Shown: positions 23,045 to 34,997, numbered from the stretch's first letter. The stretch: DNA of 64,000 nt from Petaurus breviceps papuanus (GCA_028583685.1 JAMXIF010001253.1:73777461-73841460); one strand, 5' to 3'. The notes: generated from the sequence alone by a model not told the origin. Numbers and translations are program-made.

Positions 23045-23230
23045 TTAGGCAGTCAGGTGATGTTGTAGGAAGAGTGTTGGACTTGAAGTCAGGAAGAGCA
23101 TAGTACAAATCTAGGCTCAGATATGGATTAACTGTGTCAGCCTGAGTAAGTCAATATTCTCATCCTGTAAAATAAGAGAGATAGACTCAATGACCTCCAA
23201 GGGCCTTTCCAGCTCTCAATCTAGAGTCTT
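23045..23230 (+). mobile_element. MIR-type SINE, same variant
   Basis: 'tgttggacttgaagtcagga', then 'actcaatgacctccaagggc' and 'ctttccagctctcaatctag'. Confidence 0.75.
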
Positions 23231-23404
23231 ATCTCTGTGTTCTTCATCTTCATAGTTCCTTACAGCATCCTAACATTCTGTCAGATTAACACACTGTGAT
23301 TTGTTTCTCATTGACTTTATTGGGGCTAAAAACTTAGCAATGGGAACCCCATGAGCCTGTGCTCAAGCCTATATCAAGAGAGGGTCAGCTGGAAAGGCTT
23401 AGGA

Positions 23405-23599
23405 CAGGATTTCTTAGCCTGTGACCTGTGAACTTTAAATCAAACAAAACTGTTTTGAGAATAGTATTTCAATATAATTGTTGCTGTTGTTGACCTAAGT
23501 ATTTTACTTTGGGTATTAACATTATTCTGAAGAGAGATTCGTAGGCTTCACCAGACTGCTAAAAGGAGTCCATGAAACCAAAAAGGTGAAGAACCCCTG
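23405..23599 (+). mobile_element. hAT-like non-autonomous DNA transposon
   Basis: The ends CAGGATTTCTTAGCC and, complemented, CAGGGGTTCTTCACC form an imperfect terminal inverted repeat. Internal 'cttcaccagactgctaaaag' followed by 'gagtccatgaaacc' also occurs at 45800-45835. Flanking octamers are only partly alike. It has no coding capacity, and family placement rests on ends and size. Confidence 0.55.
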
Positions 23600-23604
23600 T
23601 CTTA

Positions 23605-24312
23605 GAGTAGGACTCTAGATTCAGAATATGTCTCTTTCCCGATGGGTTTTGCCTAGTCAAATTGTATAGACTAATCACCCCCATTGGACACCAGGCAATG
23701 GCTTATTTGATCTTAGCAGTTCACAGAGACTAAATACTAAGGCAAAGAGAAAGAAGTCCAGATCTCTCTCTGTGGAGAGAGACACCACATTGGCAAAATC
23801 ACAAATTCACAAAATATTGATGTATTATTATTCTTCATCTTCGCTGAGAATAGAACAAGAGAAAGTAGACTTGTAGTTCAGATTAAGGTATTTAAATCAA
23901 CCTTTCTAACAGTAAGAGATGTTAAACGTTAGAATGGATGCTTTGTAGATTTCCCTTCACTAGAGGATTTTTTTTTTTAAGAGTCTGTATTCTTATAGCC
24001 CTGGAATAGTTTAAGTATGGCCATGCCTGCGGTGAGAGAAACTGGTAAGATGAAATGTTCAAGTTCCCAAGATTCAATGACAGGTATTTTTATTTGGAAT
24101 AAGGATTATTCTACCTTGGGATTCATTCACAATTATTATTTTTAATCCTTTCTGATACTATTCTTCCTGTTGAAACTTTATCAGAGTTTACGACTTACTT
24201 TTATTATAAACTCCAATATATTGGTACTAGGTGTGTTTGTTCCCTTAAATATCTGGCTTATTTGGTTCTGTTAAATGTGATTAAAAATTAATAATAGCAA
24301 ATAATAATGAGG
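23605..24312. other. unannotated DNA
   Basis: No repeat or exon was recognised. The 24000-24160 part is non-repetitive and could be conserved non-coding DNA. Confidence 0.35.
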
Positions 24313-24580
24313 GAAAAAGGCTAATATTTGCATAGCACTTACTATGTGTCAAGCACTATGCTAAGCCCTTTACAATTATTATCTTATTTGATAATCACAA
24401 CAATTTTTCGAGATAGTGCTATTATTATCTCCATTTTTCAGATAAGGAAACTGACATAAAAAAAAGGTTAACTGACTTGCCCAGGCACAGCTAGTAAGTG
24501 CCTAAGACCAGGTTTGAACTCAGATCTATGCTTTACTCTACTTTGGCATTCTATCCACTGCACCAGGTAGCTCCCTAGAT
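24313..24580 (-). mobile_element. MIR-type CORE-SINE, full length
   Basis: From 'gcatagcacttactatgtgt' to 'cactgcaccaggtagctccc', with 'ttttcagataaggaaactga' and 'cttgcccaggcacagctagt' in between. About 265 bases. Confidence 0.88.
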
Positions 24581-24607
24581 ATTTATAAGGTTCCTACTAC
24601 ATATGAG

Positions 24608-24855
24608 GGACAGCTAGGTGATGCAGTGGATAGAACTCTGGGCCTGGAGTCAGGAAGACCTGAGCTCAAATCCCACTTCAGATACTTTACTAGCTGTGAG
24701 ACTCTGGGCAAGTCACTTAACCCTGTTTGCCTCAGTTTCTTCATCAGTGAAATGAGCCGGAGAAGGAAATGGAAAACCATTTCATTTCATTTCATTTCAG
24801 TCAAGAAAACCCCAAATGGGGTCAGGAAGAGTCAGATATGACTGAACAACAACAC
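24608..24855 (+). mobile_element. Mar1-like CORE-SINE with RTE-type tail
   Basis: The head is 'ggacagctaggtgatgcagt', the body 'gggcaagtcacttaaccctg', followed by 'gccggagaaggaaatggaaa' and the tail 'gaagagtcagatatgactga' with ACAAC repeats. That tail is typical of marsupial SINEs moved by RTE-type LINEs. A TTTCA pentamer has expanded at 24778-24798. Confidence 0.88.
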
Positions 24856-24859
24856 TACA

Positions 24860-25250
24860 AACAAAGTGCTGGGAATAAAAACAGCAATATTAAACAGTCC
24901 CTACTGTCAAGGAACATGTATTAGAGATGTAGAGAGAGGTAAGAGGTAGATACAAACACAACTCAATACAAATTCGTACAAAATCATTTCAAGCAGAAGA
25001 GAGTGCTAATAGTGAGGGATCTATATAAGAACTCTACTTTGAAGGAAGTTAAGGATTCTTCTAGGAAGGAACACACACCAGATGGAAGGGACAATTGTGC
25101 AAAGGCCCAGAGATGAGAGATGGGATGTCTTGTATGAGGAAATGTGATCAGGCCAGTTTGATAGTAATGGATAGTACCTAAGGCAGGTAAAGGCTAAATT
25201 GTGGAGGCCGTGTAATGCCATAGTGAGTTTGTATTTTTGTTGTTGGAAGA
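24860..25250 (-). mobile_element. LINE-2 fragment
   Basis: The + strand shows 'gtgctgggaataaaaacagc', 'gtccctactgtcaaggaaca', 'ttgtgcaaaggcccagagat' and 'tttgatagtaatggatagta', the complement of the LINE-2 end of ORF2 and 3' UTR. Confidence 0.65.
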
Positions 25251-26700
25251 TGCTCAGACTGTTTCTTGGGGAATCTGAGCTGGGCTTTTTTTATCCTCTG
25301 AATATTATTCTTGAAATTTCTAAGATGTCAGCTGATCAAGAGTTTTTGGAAGGTGGGGGCATGTAGGGGTGGAGCTATAAAACTGTCATTGATTTTTTTG
25401 TCCAGATTAAACTTTTGTCAGTGATAGAGAATGTATAACATATCACATTTGGGAGTTTTATGGGGGCGGGGGGGGGAGAGGGAGAAAACCATACTTACAA
25501 ATAATTACCTGTGGTGAAGATTTACAATAGAATAGGGATTTGAAAAATAACAAGAAGTTGCAAATAATATTAAATTTCTGGATTGCATAGTTTCTAGGTT
25601 GCATGAACTACAAATAGGAGTATTAATCTTGCTAGTATTTTGGGAATTCAAGGTCATTCTGATTACTTTTCATTGTTACCTTATCTTCTTTCAATAAGAC
25701 TTCATTAAAAACAAAACAAAATTGCATCTTTGACAGTTGAAAGTAAATTGAAATTGTTATTCAGGCACATACTTTCTGTCAAGAAAAATAATTACATTTT
25801 ATTTAGTTCATTTCAAGTTTAATTCTTTTACTTTATGGAAGAGTGTTCACAAGTGACTCTGATGAAGGTCACAAGGCTAAATCATTATTTTTCTTGTAAG
25901 AGCTCAGCTCTGAGAGAGAGATAAATGGAACTCTAAACCAACCAACTAAAGTAAATAAGTTTGATTATTTCTCTTGAAATTTATTGTGAGCCATTTGTTC
26001 CCCACCACCACTTTTTTTTTTTACACTTCAATTCTTGTATAGAGGTAGAAAACAGCTTTTCTATAAAACCTTAGGGTAGGTTTTAAATGGTTTCATGCTT
26101 TGAAAAATCTAGGGGTTTAACCTGTTTTTCAGTATGGTAAAGGACTACTTATAAGGCACCTTATTGTTCTGTTACACTGGATTTGTAGTTCCCTTTTCAC
26201 TTTAATTTTGTTGCTTCAATTCAATTCAAGTACAATAACTGAGCAGTTAACTATTTCACCAGTTCTATTTGCAGTAGGATTAAACATAAAATAGAATATT
26301 TCCCACAAGGACCTTACAATCTAGTTCAGGGAAATAGATCAGATGCTCAAGAATTAGCTAAAATAACCACACAGTCAGTATATGACCAAGTGCTCAAATA
26401 CATGGTACAGGTAGAAGGTGTAATGGAAGTTAAGAGAAAGACAGAATTGATGGTGTTTGCTCCTTAGCAAGTCATCGTCCCCATGTAACCAGCCCATTTG
26501 AAATATGTCACCGTGTCTGTGGCTACATAAACAAAGGGGAAAAATGAGCAATGACATGGTGATGTGATCAGTGTCCAGGCTGGATGACTCAGAACTGAAG
26601 GAGTAACCGTGTTATTTCTCTAATAGTATTCTGGGGATTTTGTTTTGCTAGAAATTTGAGTTAATTGCTTTAATTTTCTGTTTTACATTGCGAAGAACAA
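25251..26700. other. unannotated mostly single-copy DNA
   Basis: A G-rich tract lies at 25463-25483. A short antisense LINE-2 trace may lie at 26270-26420 ('aaggaccttacaatctagtt'). Otherwise nothing was recognised. Confidence 0.4.
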
Positions 26701-26704
26701 CCTG

Positions 26705-27240
26705 AGTGTTTGTTAACTAGTCAGTTCAGAGCCAGAAATTTGAAGAGAAAAACAAACAACAGTACCTGCCTTCAGGGAGCTTACATTCTTCTGAAGATAT
26801 GCAACCTAAGCACAGATAGGTAAATACAAAGTATAAACAGAGTAATCCAAAGTGGATTGAGAGGCTGGCCTAGAAGACCTGAATTCCAATCACACCTCAG
26901 ATACATAACTAGCTATGTGACCCCTGGCAAGTCACTTCACCCATACTGACCTCAGTTTCCTCATCTGCAAAATGGGAAGAATAATAGCACTTCCCTCCCA
27001 GGGTCCTTGTGAGGATAGTAATTGTAAGGCACTTAGCACAGTGCCTGGAACAGTGCTAAATGCTATGGAAGTAATAGATACAATTGTTATCTATTAGTAA
27101 GGTCAAGAAGGAAAGAATAATTACGGAGATGGGGGATCAGAGAAGGTCTCCTGTGGGAGGTTACACCTGAGCTACACTTGTAAGGAAGATAGGGATTTTA
27201 GGACCTAAAAGTGAGAGTGACTATCTGAATAATATTCATA
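26705..27240 (-). mobile_element. LINE-2 interrupted by a MIR-type SINE
   Basis: Complemented LINE-2 3' UTR at 26755-26855 ('cctgccttcagggagcttac'). After the SINE at 26860-27085 it resumes as complemented ORF2 end (27120-27185, 'cagagaaggtctcctgtggg'). The 27121-27184 segment is the apparent source or sister of the patch at 28690-28753. Confidence 0.65.
26860..27085 (+). mobile_element. MIR-type CORE-SINE
   Basis: 'ctggcaagtcacttcaccca', 'acctcagtttcctcatctgc', 'cttgtgaggatagtaattgt', 'cacttagcacagtgcctgga'. Lies inside antisense LINE-2. Confidence 0.82.
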
Positions 27241-28020
27241 ATAGATGCTAAAAGAAAAAGAAGCAAGATTTTATTAGGTTGAATAAACGTTCAGGATTCA
27301 ATAAATGATATTTGTTTGTTGAGGTGATTCTGGTATTGCCAGGTATTTGGGGAATGCAGGTGAATGCTCTTATATTGATGTTTCACAGTGAAGCAATAAT
27401 CAATATCCATTTTACAACTGACCGTTCATACACTCACAAAGATCTAGACTGATAGCTAAGGTCTGTGGACTGCCCCAGCCAAAGTGGAAGGCCATGGAGG
27501 CGCATAGTAAATATTTGTGGACTGGTGACTAATTCCATGAATGATATTGTCTCAGCCCTAGGAACTGGAAGAGTAGCACCACCTTTGATTTCCTGAGTGC
27601 TTTTGTTTCCAGAGAGGGTTTGAGGCAGGTGATATCACTCTGGTGACTCAGAGAAGATTGATCCAAATGACCACAGCAAGTTCTAGAAAGTCAACAGGAA
27701 GTGGCACCCTGGACACAATGCCTCCAGCATTGTCCTGTGATGTGGAGAGAACAGCCACCAACCACCTCTTTTTTTCAATTTTCAGGGACAGGAGAGGGGT
27801 CCTTTTGTATACACAGGAATGTTTCCATTTTAATTTGGAGGCATAAGCTGAGCATGTCTTACCAAACCCCAATCATATGTCTCCTCACATCTGCCTACTC
27901 ACTGAACAGAGCTGGAGGAAGTCATATAGTCATGGCAATGGGTTCACTACAAAATCTGTGTTATTGAACCCAGCTGGGCCCTCACTAAAGCAAGGTGATC
28001 TCACTACTGTCCCCTAATGA
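27241..28020. other. unannotated DNA
   Basis: Overlapping chance frames of 67-88 codons at 27643-27967 show no motif and disagree in frame. No repeat family was recognised. Confidence 0.4.
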
Positions 28021-28584
28021 ATTCTCTATCCTGCTTATCACAGAGATGATCACACCCTCCTCCAACCTTCCATATCATCCCCTCAGCTGAGGACCTCAAT
28101 TTAAAGAAGAGATTGAGGTCATTCACCAAGACTTTCCTCTTCTCCCCTTCTCCTTCACTACAGTCTCTGATTTAAGAGGAAGCCCTTCTCTTTGCCATGA
28201 CCAACCCTTCTTTATGAACCCGTGTTTCCATCCTCATTGGTGTTTCCTCCCCACCCCAACCTTCAGTTTCTATTACTCTGCTAGTTTCTGTCCATCTGCC
28301 AACAAATAAATCCCAATCTCCCCTATCCATTAACCCTACCATTCCTGCTAACTAGCCTCCTCTATCTCTTCTTCCTTTTTCAGACAAACTCATTGAAAAC
28401 AAAACACTTCCTCTCCCCTTGTCCTTTTTTAAGCCCTCTTCAATCTAGCTTCTGACCTCATAATGTAATTTGAGATAGTTTTCTCCAAAATTAATGATGA
28501 TTTCATAATTGTCAAATCTAGTAACCTTTTCACTTAGATCTCATACTCCATCTGTCTTCAACATTTGACATTGTTGATCTAACC

Positions 28585-28680
28585 CAGGACAGGGAACCTG
28601 TGGCCTACTCAAAGGGCACACTTGAGGATCTAGAGGGCCACAAGTGGCCTCTAGGCCACAGATTCCCTGCCCTTCCCCCC
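28585..28680 (+). mobile_element. hAT-like miniature element with 8-bp TSD
   Basis: The 96-base element is roughly palindromic: 'agggaacctgtggcc' at the left and 'ggccacagattccct' at the right. Flanking octamers ATCTAACC (28577-28584) and ATCAAACC (28681-28688) match at seven of eight positions, the size hAT transposases produce. It is a shorter relative of 52354-52533. Confidence 0.78.
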
Positions 28681-28689
28681 ATCAAACCC

Positions 28690-28753
28690 TTATGGAGATG
28701 GGGGATCAGAGAAGGTCTCCTATGGGAGGTTACACCTGAGCTACACTTGTAAG
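28690..28753 (+). repeat. 64-bp near-identical patch of 27121-27184
   Basis: It matches 27121-27184 at 62 of 64 positions and replaces part of the LINE-2 sequence expected here. The source is antisense LINE-2, so this is an inverted-sense piece inside a sense LINE-2. It starts one base after the hAT-like element's right duplication. Confidence 0.85.
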
Positions 28754-29870
28754 TTTTCATGGCACTGCTCTCTTGGTTCTCTTTCTACCCATCGGATTGA
28801 TCTTTCTGTGTCTCCTTTATTGGCTTTGACCACTCACTAACTGTGGGTGTTCACCAGGGCTTTGTCCTGGGCTCTCTTCTTTTTTCTTTCTACACCTTCT
28901 CACTTGGTGATCTTATCAGTTCCCTTGGATTCATTCAACATTTCTATGCATATGACAACCAAATCTAGAAAGTACACCTTCATCTCTCATCCCACCTCCA
29001 GTCCTGTATTATGGACTGCCAACTAGACTTTTAAAACCAGATTCTGTAGCCCCTCAAATTTAACATGCCCAAAACAAAACTTATAATCTTTCCTTCTAGC
29101 CCATCCCAAATTTCCCTTATCCCTATTGAAGGTACAACCATCCTTCTTGTTACCGAAGAACCTTGAACCATTGAACCTTGGTGGCATCCTTGATTCCTCA
29201 CATATCCAATCAATCTCTAAATGTTGTTGTTTCTACCTTCACAATTCTCACATGTGTCCCCTTCTTTCCACTCATACAGCTACCCTTCTAGTTCCTCATC
29301 ACTTCTTGCCTAAATACTGCAGAAACCTCCTTTTTAATAAGTGCTTCCTTCCTCTAGTCTCTTTCTCTTCCCATCCAACCTCCATGCAGCTGCTAAATGA
29401 ATTCTCCTGAAATGTAATGTTTGAGTATTTCCTCTAGGAAAAAGATATCAATTCTTCTATTTGGAATTTAAAGTTCTTTATCTCTTGGCCCCTTCCTCTC
29501 TCCAGTTTTCTCACCCATTACTCCTTTCTATATATATGTGCTCTGTGGTCCAGCCATACTGTTCACTTTGCTATTCCACACACATAGTATTCCATTTCCT
29601 GTTTCCTTGTCTTTGTCCTGGCTGTTCCCCATGACTGGCATTTTCTTCTACTTCGCCTCTGCCTCTGAGAATCCCTGGTATCTTTCAAGGCTCAGATCAA
29701 ATACCATCTTCCAAGGAAGGTCTTTCACAGTCCCCTTGTAGCAACTAGTGAATATGCTTTAAGGTCACCTCATATCTATTCTGCATGTATGTGTTGTCTT
29801 CCCTATTAGAAAGTTAGCTATTTGAAGGCAGAAATTATTCTCACTTTTTCTTTGTAGTTGGCTTTTACTT

Positions 29871-30595
29871 TATTCCCCAACCATTTCCTCCATGGCTGCC
29901 CTGCCTTGTTAGCTAGACTAGAGAAAATGCACTGGAAGATTTAACCCTTTCATCTCTGGAACTGGCATCCTAGGGACTTGATGCTTACCTGGTGCATGCC
30001 TCACATGGCCCCATGCTCTACTATATTGAGCTAGGGTAGCTTTACTCATGTTTCCCTTTACTCTCTGGCCATTCCTTGTAAGCCACCCTGTCATATCTTA
30101 CAAGTCTCATTCTATACATCTCTGTTACCTCCAGCTTTCCAGCTCTGTAGCCCAAATAAGTCTCCCTGGTCATCACTTCCCCTCATCACTTAACATAGTA
30201 TCTAACACCTAGTAATCAACTTAATAAATTAATCATTGCTTCATTTATTCAGTCAGTCATTATAGCAGAGGTAGACATTTGTGCATTAACCAGAGAAGGG
30301 TCATATTCACATTCAGAAACTGCCTGAGGGGTGGGGTTTGAGGGAGAAGGAAGATTTTGAGTACCCAGGCAGAATTATCCCCAAATCTAGCCTCTAGATA
30401 GTTAAGGAAAAATTTCTGGGCAGCTTCAGACTTCTTAGTTGACTCCAGTAAATCAATCAATCAAAAATTATTTTAGAAGTGTTTACTATATGTCATCTCC
30501 CCCCAGTCTCCACTTTTATACTGTCATTCAGACAATGTCATTTCAATGAGAAGGAAATTGCTTGTTTAGCAACTCCAAAATATATTTGTCTTCTC
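29871..30595. other. unannotated DNA
   Basis: A short LINE-2-like tail lies at 30190-30240 ('cacttaacatagtatctaac' then 'aacttaataaattaatcat'). The rest was not recognised. Confidence 0.4.
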
Positions 30596-30665
30596 AGAAA
30601 AGTCCCTGTCCAAGTTCACAGACCCCTTGAAATTTATCCATGGATCACCAGTTAAGAACTCTTCA
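30596..30665 (+). mobile_element. hAT/MER-like transposon end
   Basis: 'tccaagttcacagacccctt', 'tttatccatggatcaccagt' and 'taagaactc' correspond to the end of a widespread mammalian non-autonomous hAT family, remembered as ending in 'ggttaagaacccctg'. Only the terminal ~70 bases are left. Confidence 0.5.
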
Positions 30666-31073
30666 CCTTGGCCAACCCTTTCTTCTTTTATTTTATTTTA
30701 TTTTTTATTTTTTTTGGTATTTGTTAATTTGTTTATTTTTAGATTACACGATTCATTTCCACAATTCCTTGAGTTTCAAATTTTCTCTCCCCTCCCCCTC
30801 CCCACCCCCCTACTATGGCAGCATACAATCAAGTATAGTATCTGAAAATACTTTCACATTAGACATTAGTCAGTTTATAAAGAATGATTGTATCAGATGG
30901 AATGAACAATGGGAAAGAGGAAACAAAACCAAACAAGAAAAAGAAAAAGAGCAGGTAGTTTGCTTCAATTTGGATTCAAACTCAGTTCTTTCTCTGGATG
31001 TAGACATCTCTCTCCATCATGAGCCTTTGGGGGTTGACTTATAACCCTGAGTTGCTGAGAAGAGTCCAGTCTA

Positions 31074-31646
31074 TCAAAGTTGGTTATCACACATACATTG
31101 TGTCTGTAATTGTGTACAAATTTCTCCTGGCTCTGCTCTATTCTTCTCACTCAGCATCAGTTCATATAAGCCTCTCCAGGTAGATATGAAGTCCTTCTGC
31201 TCCTCGTTTCTTATAGCACAAGAGTATTCCATTACATGCATATACCACAACTTGTTCAGCCATTCCCCAATTGATGGGCACCCCCTTAATTTCCAATTCT
31301 TTGCTACCATAAAAAGAGCTACTATAAATATTATTGTACGTATGGGTGTGCCTCCCACTTCTATGATCTCTTTGGGATACAACCCTAGAAGTGGTATTGC
31401 TGGCTCAAAGAGTATGAAATTATTTATAGCCCTTTGGGCATAATTCCAGATTGCTCTCCAGAATGGTTGGATCAGTTCACAACTCCAGCAGCAATGCATT
31501 AATGTTCCAATTTGTCTACATCCTTTCCAGAATTTGTCATTTTCCTGTTTTGTCATCTTAGCCAATCTGACTAGTAAGATGTGGTACCTCAGAGTTGTTT
31601 TGATTTGCATTTCTCTAATCAATAGTGATTTAGAGCATTTTTTCAT
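31074..31646 (-). pseudogene. L1 ORF2 C-terminal segment
   Basis: A 190-codon open stretch. It includes the cysteine-rich region (HCCWSCELIQPFW, with upstream residues), then FEPAIPLLGLYPKEI, KNWKLRGCPSIGEWLNKLWY and the C-terminus near CTQLQTQC. In L1 this region supports RNA binding and retrotransposition. It is cut off from the reverse-transcriptase part by frame breaks. Confidence 0.92.
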
Positions 31647-32222
31647 ATGCTCATAAATATTTTTAATTTCTTCCTCTGAAAACTACCTGCCCATATCCTT
31701 TGACCATTTATCAATTGGGGAATGACTTGTGTTCTTACATATTTGACTCAATTCTCTGTATATTTTAGAAATGAGTCCTTTATCAGAAACATAGGTTGTA
31801 AAAATTCTTTCCCAATTTTCCATTTCCCTCCTAATCTTGGTTACATTGGCTTTGTTTGTACAGAAGCTTTTCAATTTAATGTAATCAAAATTATCCATTT
31901 TGCATTTTATAATGCTCTCTAATTATTGTTTGGTCATAAAGCCTTCCCCTCTCCACAAATCTGACAGGTAAACTACTCCTTGCTTTCCCAGATTGCTTAC
32001 AGTATCAGCCTTTATACCTAGATCATGCACCCATTTAGACTTCATTTTGGTATATGGTGTTAGTAAATGGTCTATGCCCAGTTTCTGCCATACTATATTC
32101 CAGTTTTCCCAGCAGTTTTTGTCAAATAATGAGTTCTTATCCCAAAAGCTGGGATCTTTGGGTTTATCAAACAGTAGATTACTATAGTCATTGACTGCTG
32201 AGTCTCCTGTACCCAATCTATT

Positions 32223-32444
32223 CTATTGATCCACTACTGTGTTCCTCAGCCAGTACCAAGTAGTTCTGAGGACTGCTGCTTTATAGTACAGATTAAAATC
32301 TGGTATAACTAGTCCATCATTCCTAGAATTTCTTTTCATTAATTCCCTTGATATTCTGGACCTTTTGTTTTTCAAAATGAATTTTGTTACTATTTTTTCT
32401 AGCTCTATAAAGTGGTTTTTTTGGTAAATTGATTGGTATGGCAC
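32223..32444 (-). pseudogene. L1 ORF2 segment after the reverse transcriptase
   Basis: Reads IYQKNHFIELEKIVTKFI then GLVIPDFNLYYKAAVLRT, the conserved block between the reverse transcriptase and the cysteine-rich end of L1 ORF2. Confidence 0.88.
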
Positions 32445-32592
32445 TAAATATATAATTTAATTTAGGTAAAATTGTCATTTTTATTATATTAGCTCGACCC
32501 AGCCACAAGCAATTGATGTCTTTCCAATTAGTTAGATCTGACTTTATTTGTGTGAAAAGTGTTTTGTAGTTGTGATCATATAGGTCCTGGGT

Positions 32593-32952
32593 TTATTTTG
32601 GCAGGTAGATCCCCAAATATTTTATAATGTCTATAGTAACTTTAAATGGAATTGCTCTTTCTATCTTTTGCTGTTGAATTTCATCAGAAATATAGAGGAA
32701 TGCCGAGGATTTATGTGGGTTTATTTTATATCCTGCAACTTTGCCAAATTTATTTATTGTCTCAAGTAGTTTTTTACTTGATTCTCTAGAATTCTCTAAA
32801 TATATCATCAGATCATCTGCAGAGAGTGATAGCTTGGTCTCTTCTTTGCCTAATTTGATTCCTTTGATTTCTTTTTCTTCTCTAATTGCTACTGCTAACA
32901 TTTCTAGTACCAGATTGAATAAGAAGGGTGATAGTGGACATCCTTGTTTCAC
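32593..32952 (-). pseudogene. L1 ORF2 reverse transcriptase, palm segment
   Basis: Contains KQGCPLSPFLFNLVLEML and the catalytic motif as SADDLMIYLENS; the usual residue before ADD is F or Y. The two catalytic aspartates are kept. It continues to AGYKINPHKSSAFLY, then KYLGIYL. It is separated from the upstream fingers/palm segment (33067-33606) by a frame break near 33000. Confidence 0.93.
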
Positions 32953-33066
32953 CCCTCATCTTATTGGAAATGCTTCTAGCTTATCTCCATTACATGTTAT
33001 ACTTGCTGATGGCTTTAAATAGATGCTACCTATTATTTTAAGGAAGGCTCCATTTATTCCTATGCT

Positions 33067-33606
33067 TTATAGTGTTTTTAATAGGAATGGATGTTGTATT
33101 TTGTCAAAAGCCTTTTCTGCATCTATTGAGATAATCATGTGGTTTTTCCTAATTTTATTGTAGATATGATCAATTATACTGATGGTTTTCCTAATGTTAA
33201 ACCATCTTTGCATCCCTGGAATAAATCCTACCTGATCAAAGTGTATTATTGTGATAAGGTGCTGTAGTCTTTTTGCTAATATTTTATTTAAAATTTTTGC
33301 ATCTATATTCATGAGGGAAATTGGTCTATAATTTTCTTTCTCTGTTTTATCTCTTCCTGATTTAGGTATTAGTACCATATTTGTATCATAAAAAGAATTT
33401 GGTAGGATTCCTTCTTCACTAATTTTCCCAAATAGTTTGTAGAGTATTGGAATCAATTGTTCTTTAAATGTTTGATAGAATTCACTAGTAAATCCATCTG
33501 GTCCTGGAGATTTTTTCCTAGGGAGTTCACTGATGACTTGTTTGATTTCTTTTTCTGAGATGGGGTTATTTAAGCAATTTACTTCCTCTTCAGTTAATTT
33601 GGGCAA
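33067..33606 (-). pseudogene. L1 ORF2 reverse transcriptase, fingers segment
   Basis: A 179-codon open stretch with [45 protein letters not shown] and [17 protein letters not shown], the last holding the first catalytic aspartate. This is the clearest protein signal in the window. Confidence 0.95.
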
Positions 33607-34464
33607 CTTATATTTTTTTAAATATTCTTCCGTTTCACTAAAATTGTCAAATTTATGTACATAATTTGGTAAAAATAATTCCTAGTTATTGTTTTAATTT
33701 CCTCTTCATTGGTGGTAGATTCACCCTTTTCATTTTTGATACTCATAATTTGGTTTTCTTCTTTCTTTTTTTATCATATTGACTAAGGGTCTATCAATTT
33801 TATTGTTTTTTTATACCTTAGTTTTATTTATTAATTCAATAGTTTTCTTAATTTCAATTTTATTAATCTCTCCTTTGATTTTCAGTATTTCTAATTTAGT
33901 ATTTAATTGGGGATTTTCAATTTGTTCTTTTTCTTGCTTTTTCAATTGCATGCCCAGTTCATTGACCTCCCTTTTCTCTAATTAATTCATATATGCACTC
34001 AGGGATATAAAACTTCTCCTAAGAACTGCCTTTGCTGCATCCCACAAATTTTGGTATGTTGTCTCATTATTGTCATTCTCTTGAATGAAGTTACTGATTG
34101 TTTCTATGATTTCTTGTTTGACCCACTCATTCTTTAGGATTAAGTTGTTTAGTTTCCAATTAGTTTTTAGTCTGTCTTCCCTTGGCCCTTTATTACATAT
34201 GATTTTTATTGCATCATGATCTGAGAATGATGCATTTAATATTTCTGCCTTTCTGCACTGAATTGTGAGGTTTTTATGTCCTAGTACATGGTTGATTTTT
34301 GTGTGTGTGTGCCATATACTGTGGAGAAGAAGGTATATTTCTTTTTATCCCCATTCAGTTTTCTCCAAAGATATATCATACCTACCATCTCTAAAATTCT
34401 ATTCACCTCCTTAACTTCTTTCTTGTTTATTTTGAGGTTGGATTTATCAAATTCAGAGAGGGGG

Positions 34465-34997
34465 TGTAATAAGAATGTAAATTTTAAAGATCTTCCCTGC
34501 CCCTAGGCTAATGTGCACCTGAAGCCTGGGGTGGGAGGCTTGTTTTTCAGTAGATACTTCTTGATTGGCCAGTGAGTCAATAAGGTTGTTACATTCTCTG
34601 AGCCAGGAGAAGGCTATATAAGCCCTGATGTGTAGCTTTGTTTTGGGACTCACTTTGAGAAGTGTTCTGTGATTTGATCTGAATTCTGGGAAGCCGTTGT
34701 TGAGAGTCCCCCGGCTTTGAAAAACCCAGATGTGGAAACCCAGATGTTGACTGGGTATGGATGTAATGGTTGGACAGTTTGGAAATCTGTCTACTTGATG
34801 TTTCTGTCTTGATAATTATGCCTGTATACTTTGAGGTTCAGGGTGCTGACCTTTTCTCCTGAACAAGGTAAACGATATATGTCTGACTGATTAAAGTAAG
34901 CTTGTTAACCCATTTTGAGTTGCTTTCCTTTAACAAAGCAGATCCAAGAACCTGTGTTGGCAGGCACCCTGGGGACGCCGGGGTGCTTGCCGCTACA
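34465..34997 (+). mobile_element. solo LTR nested in L1 ORF2, exact 5-bp TSD
   Basis: Begins TGTAATAAG and ends GCCGCTACA. GGGGG flanks it at 34460-34464 and 34998-35002, giving a 5-bp duplication. A TATA-like 'ggctatataagcc' at 34612 supports the + orientation. It shares most of its length with 20969-21575. No internal region. Fossil; younger than the L1 it sits in. Confidence 0.9.

Larger units (their letters stand above)
28020..29870 (+). mobile_element. LINE-2, long copy with reverse-transcriptase region
   Basis: About 1.85 kb of ordered LINE-2 ORF2 and 3' UTR, including 'cagctgaggacctcaattta' (28085) and 'atttgacattgttgatct' (28563). At 28845 the equivalent of GVPQGS reads GVHQGF, followed by VLGSLLF. 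Further on FYAYDNQI stands where the FYADDTQI-like catalytic motif belongs, so the second Asp is lost as read. Several frameshifts make it non-functional. It is interrupted by the hAT-like element at 28585-28680 and by the 64-bp patch at 28690-28753. Confidence 0.85.

Noticed and set aside
24608-24680. tRNA-like head with possible promoter boxes
   Set aside because: It is the head of a Mar1-like SINE. SINE heads derive from tRNA but are not tRNA genes.
30640-31044. 134-codon plus frame
   Set aside because: Antisense to the L1 poly(A) end and 3' UTR; composition-driven.
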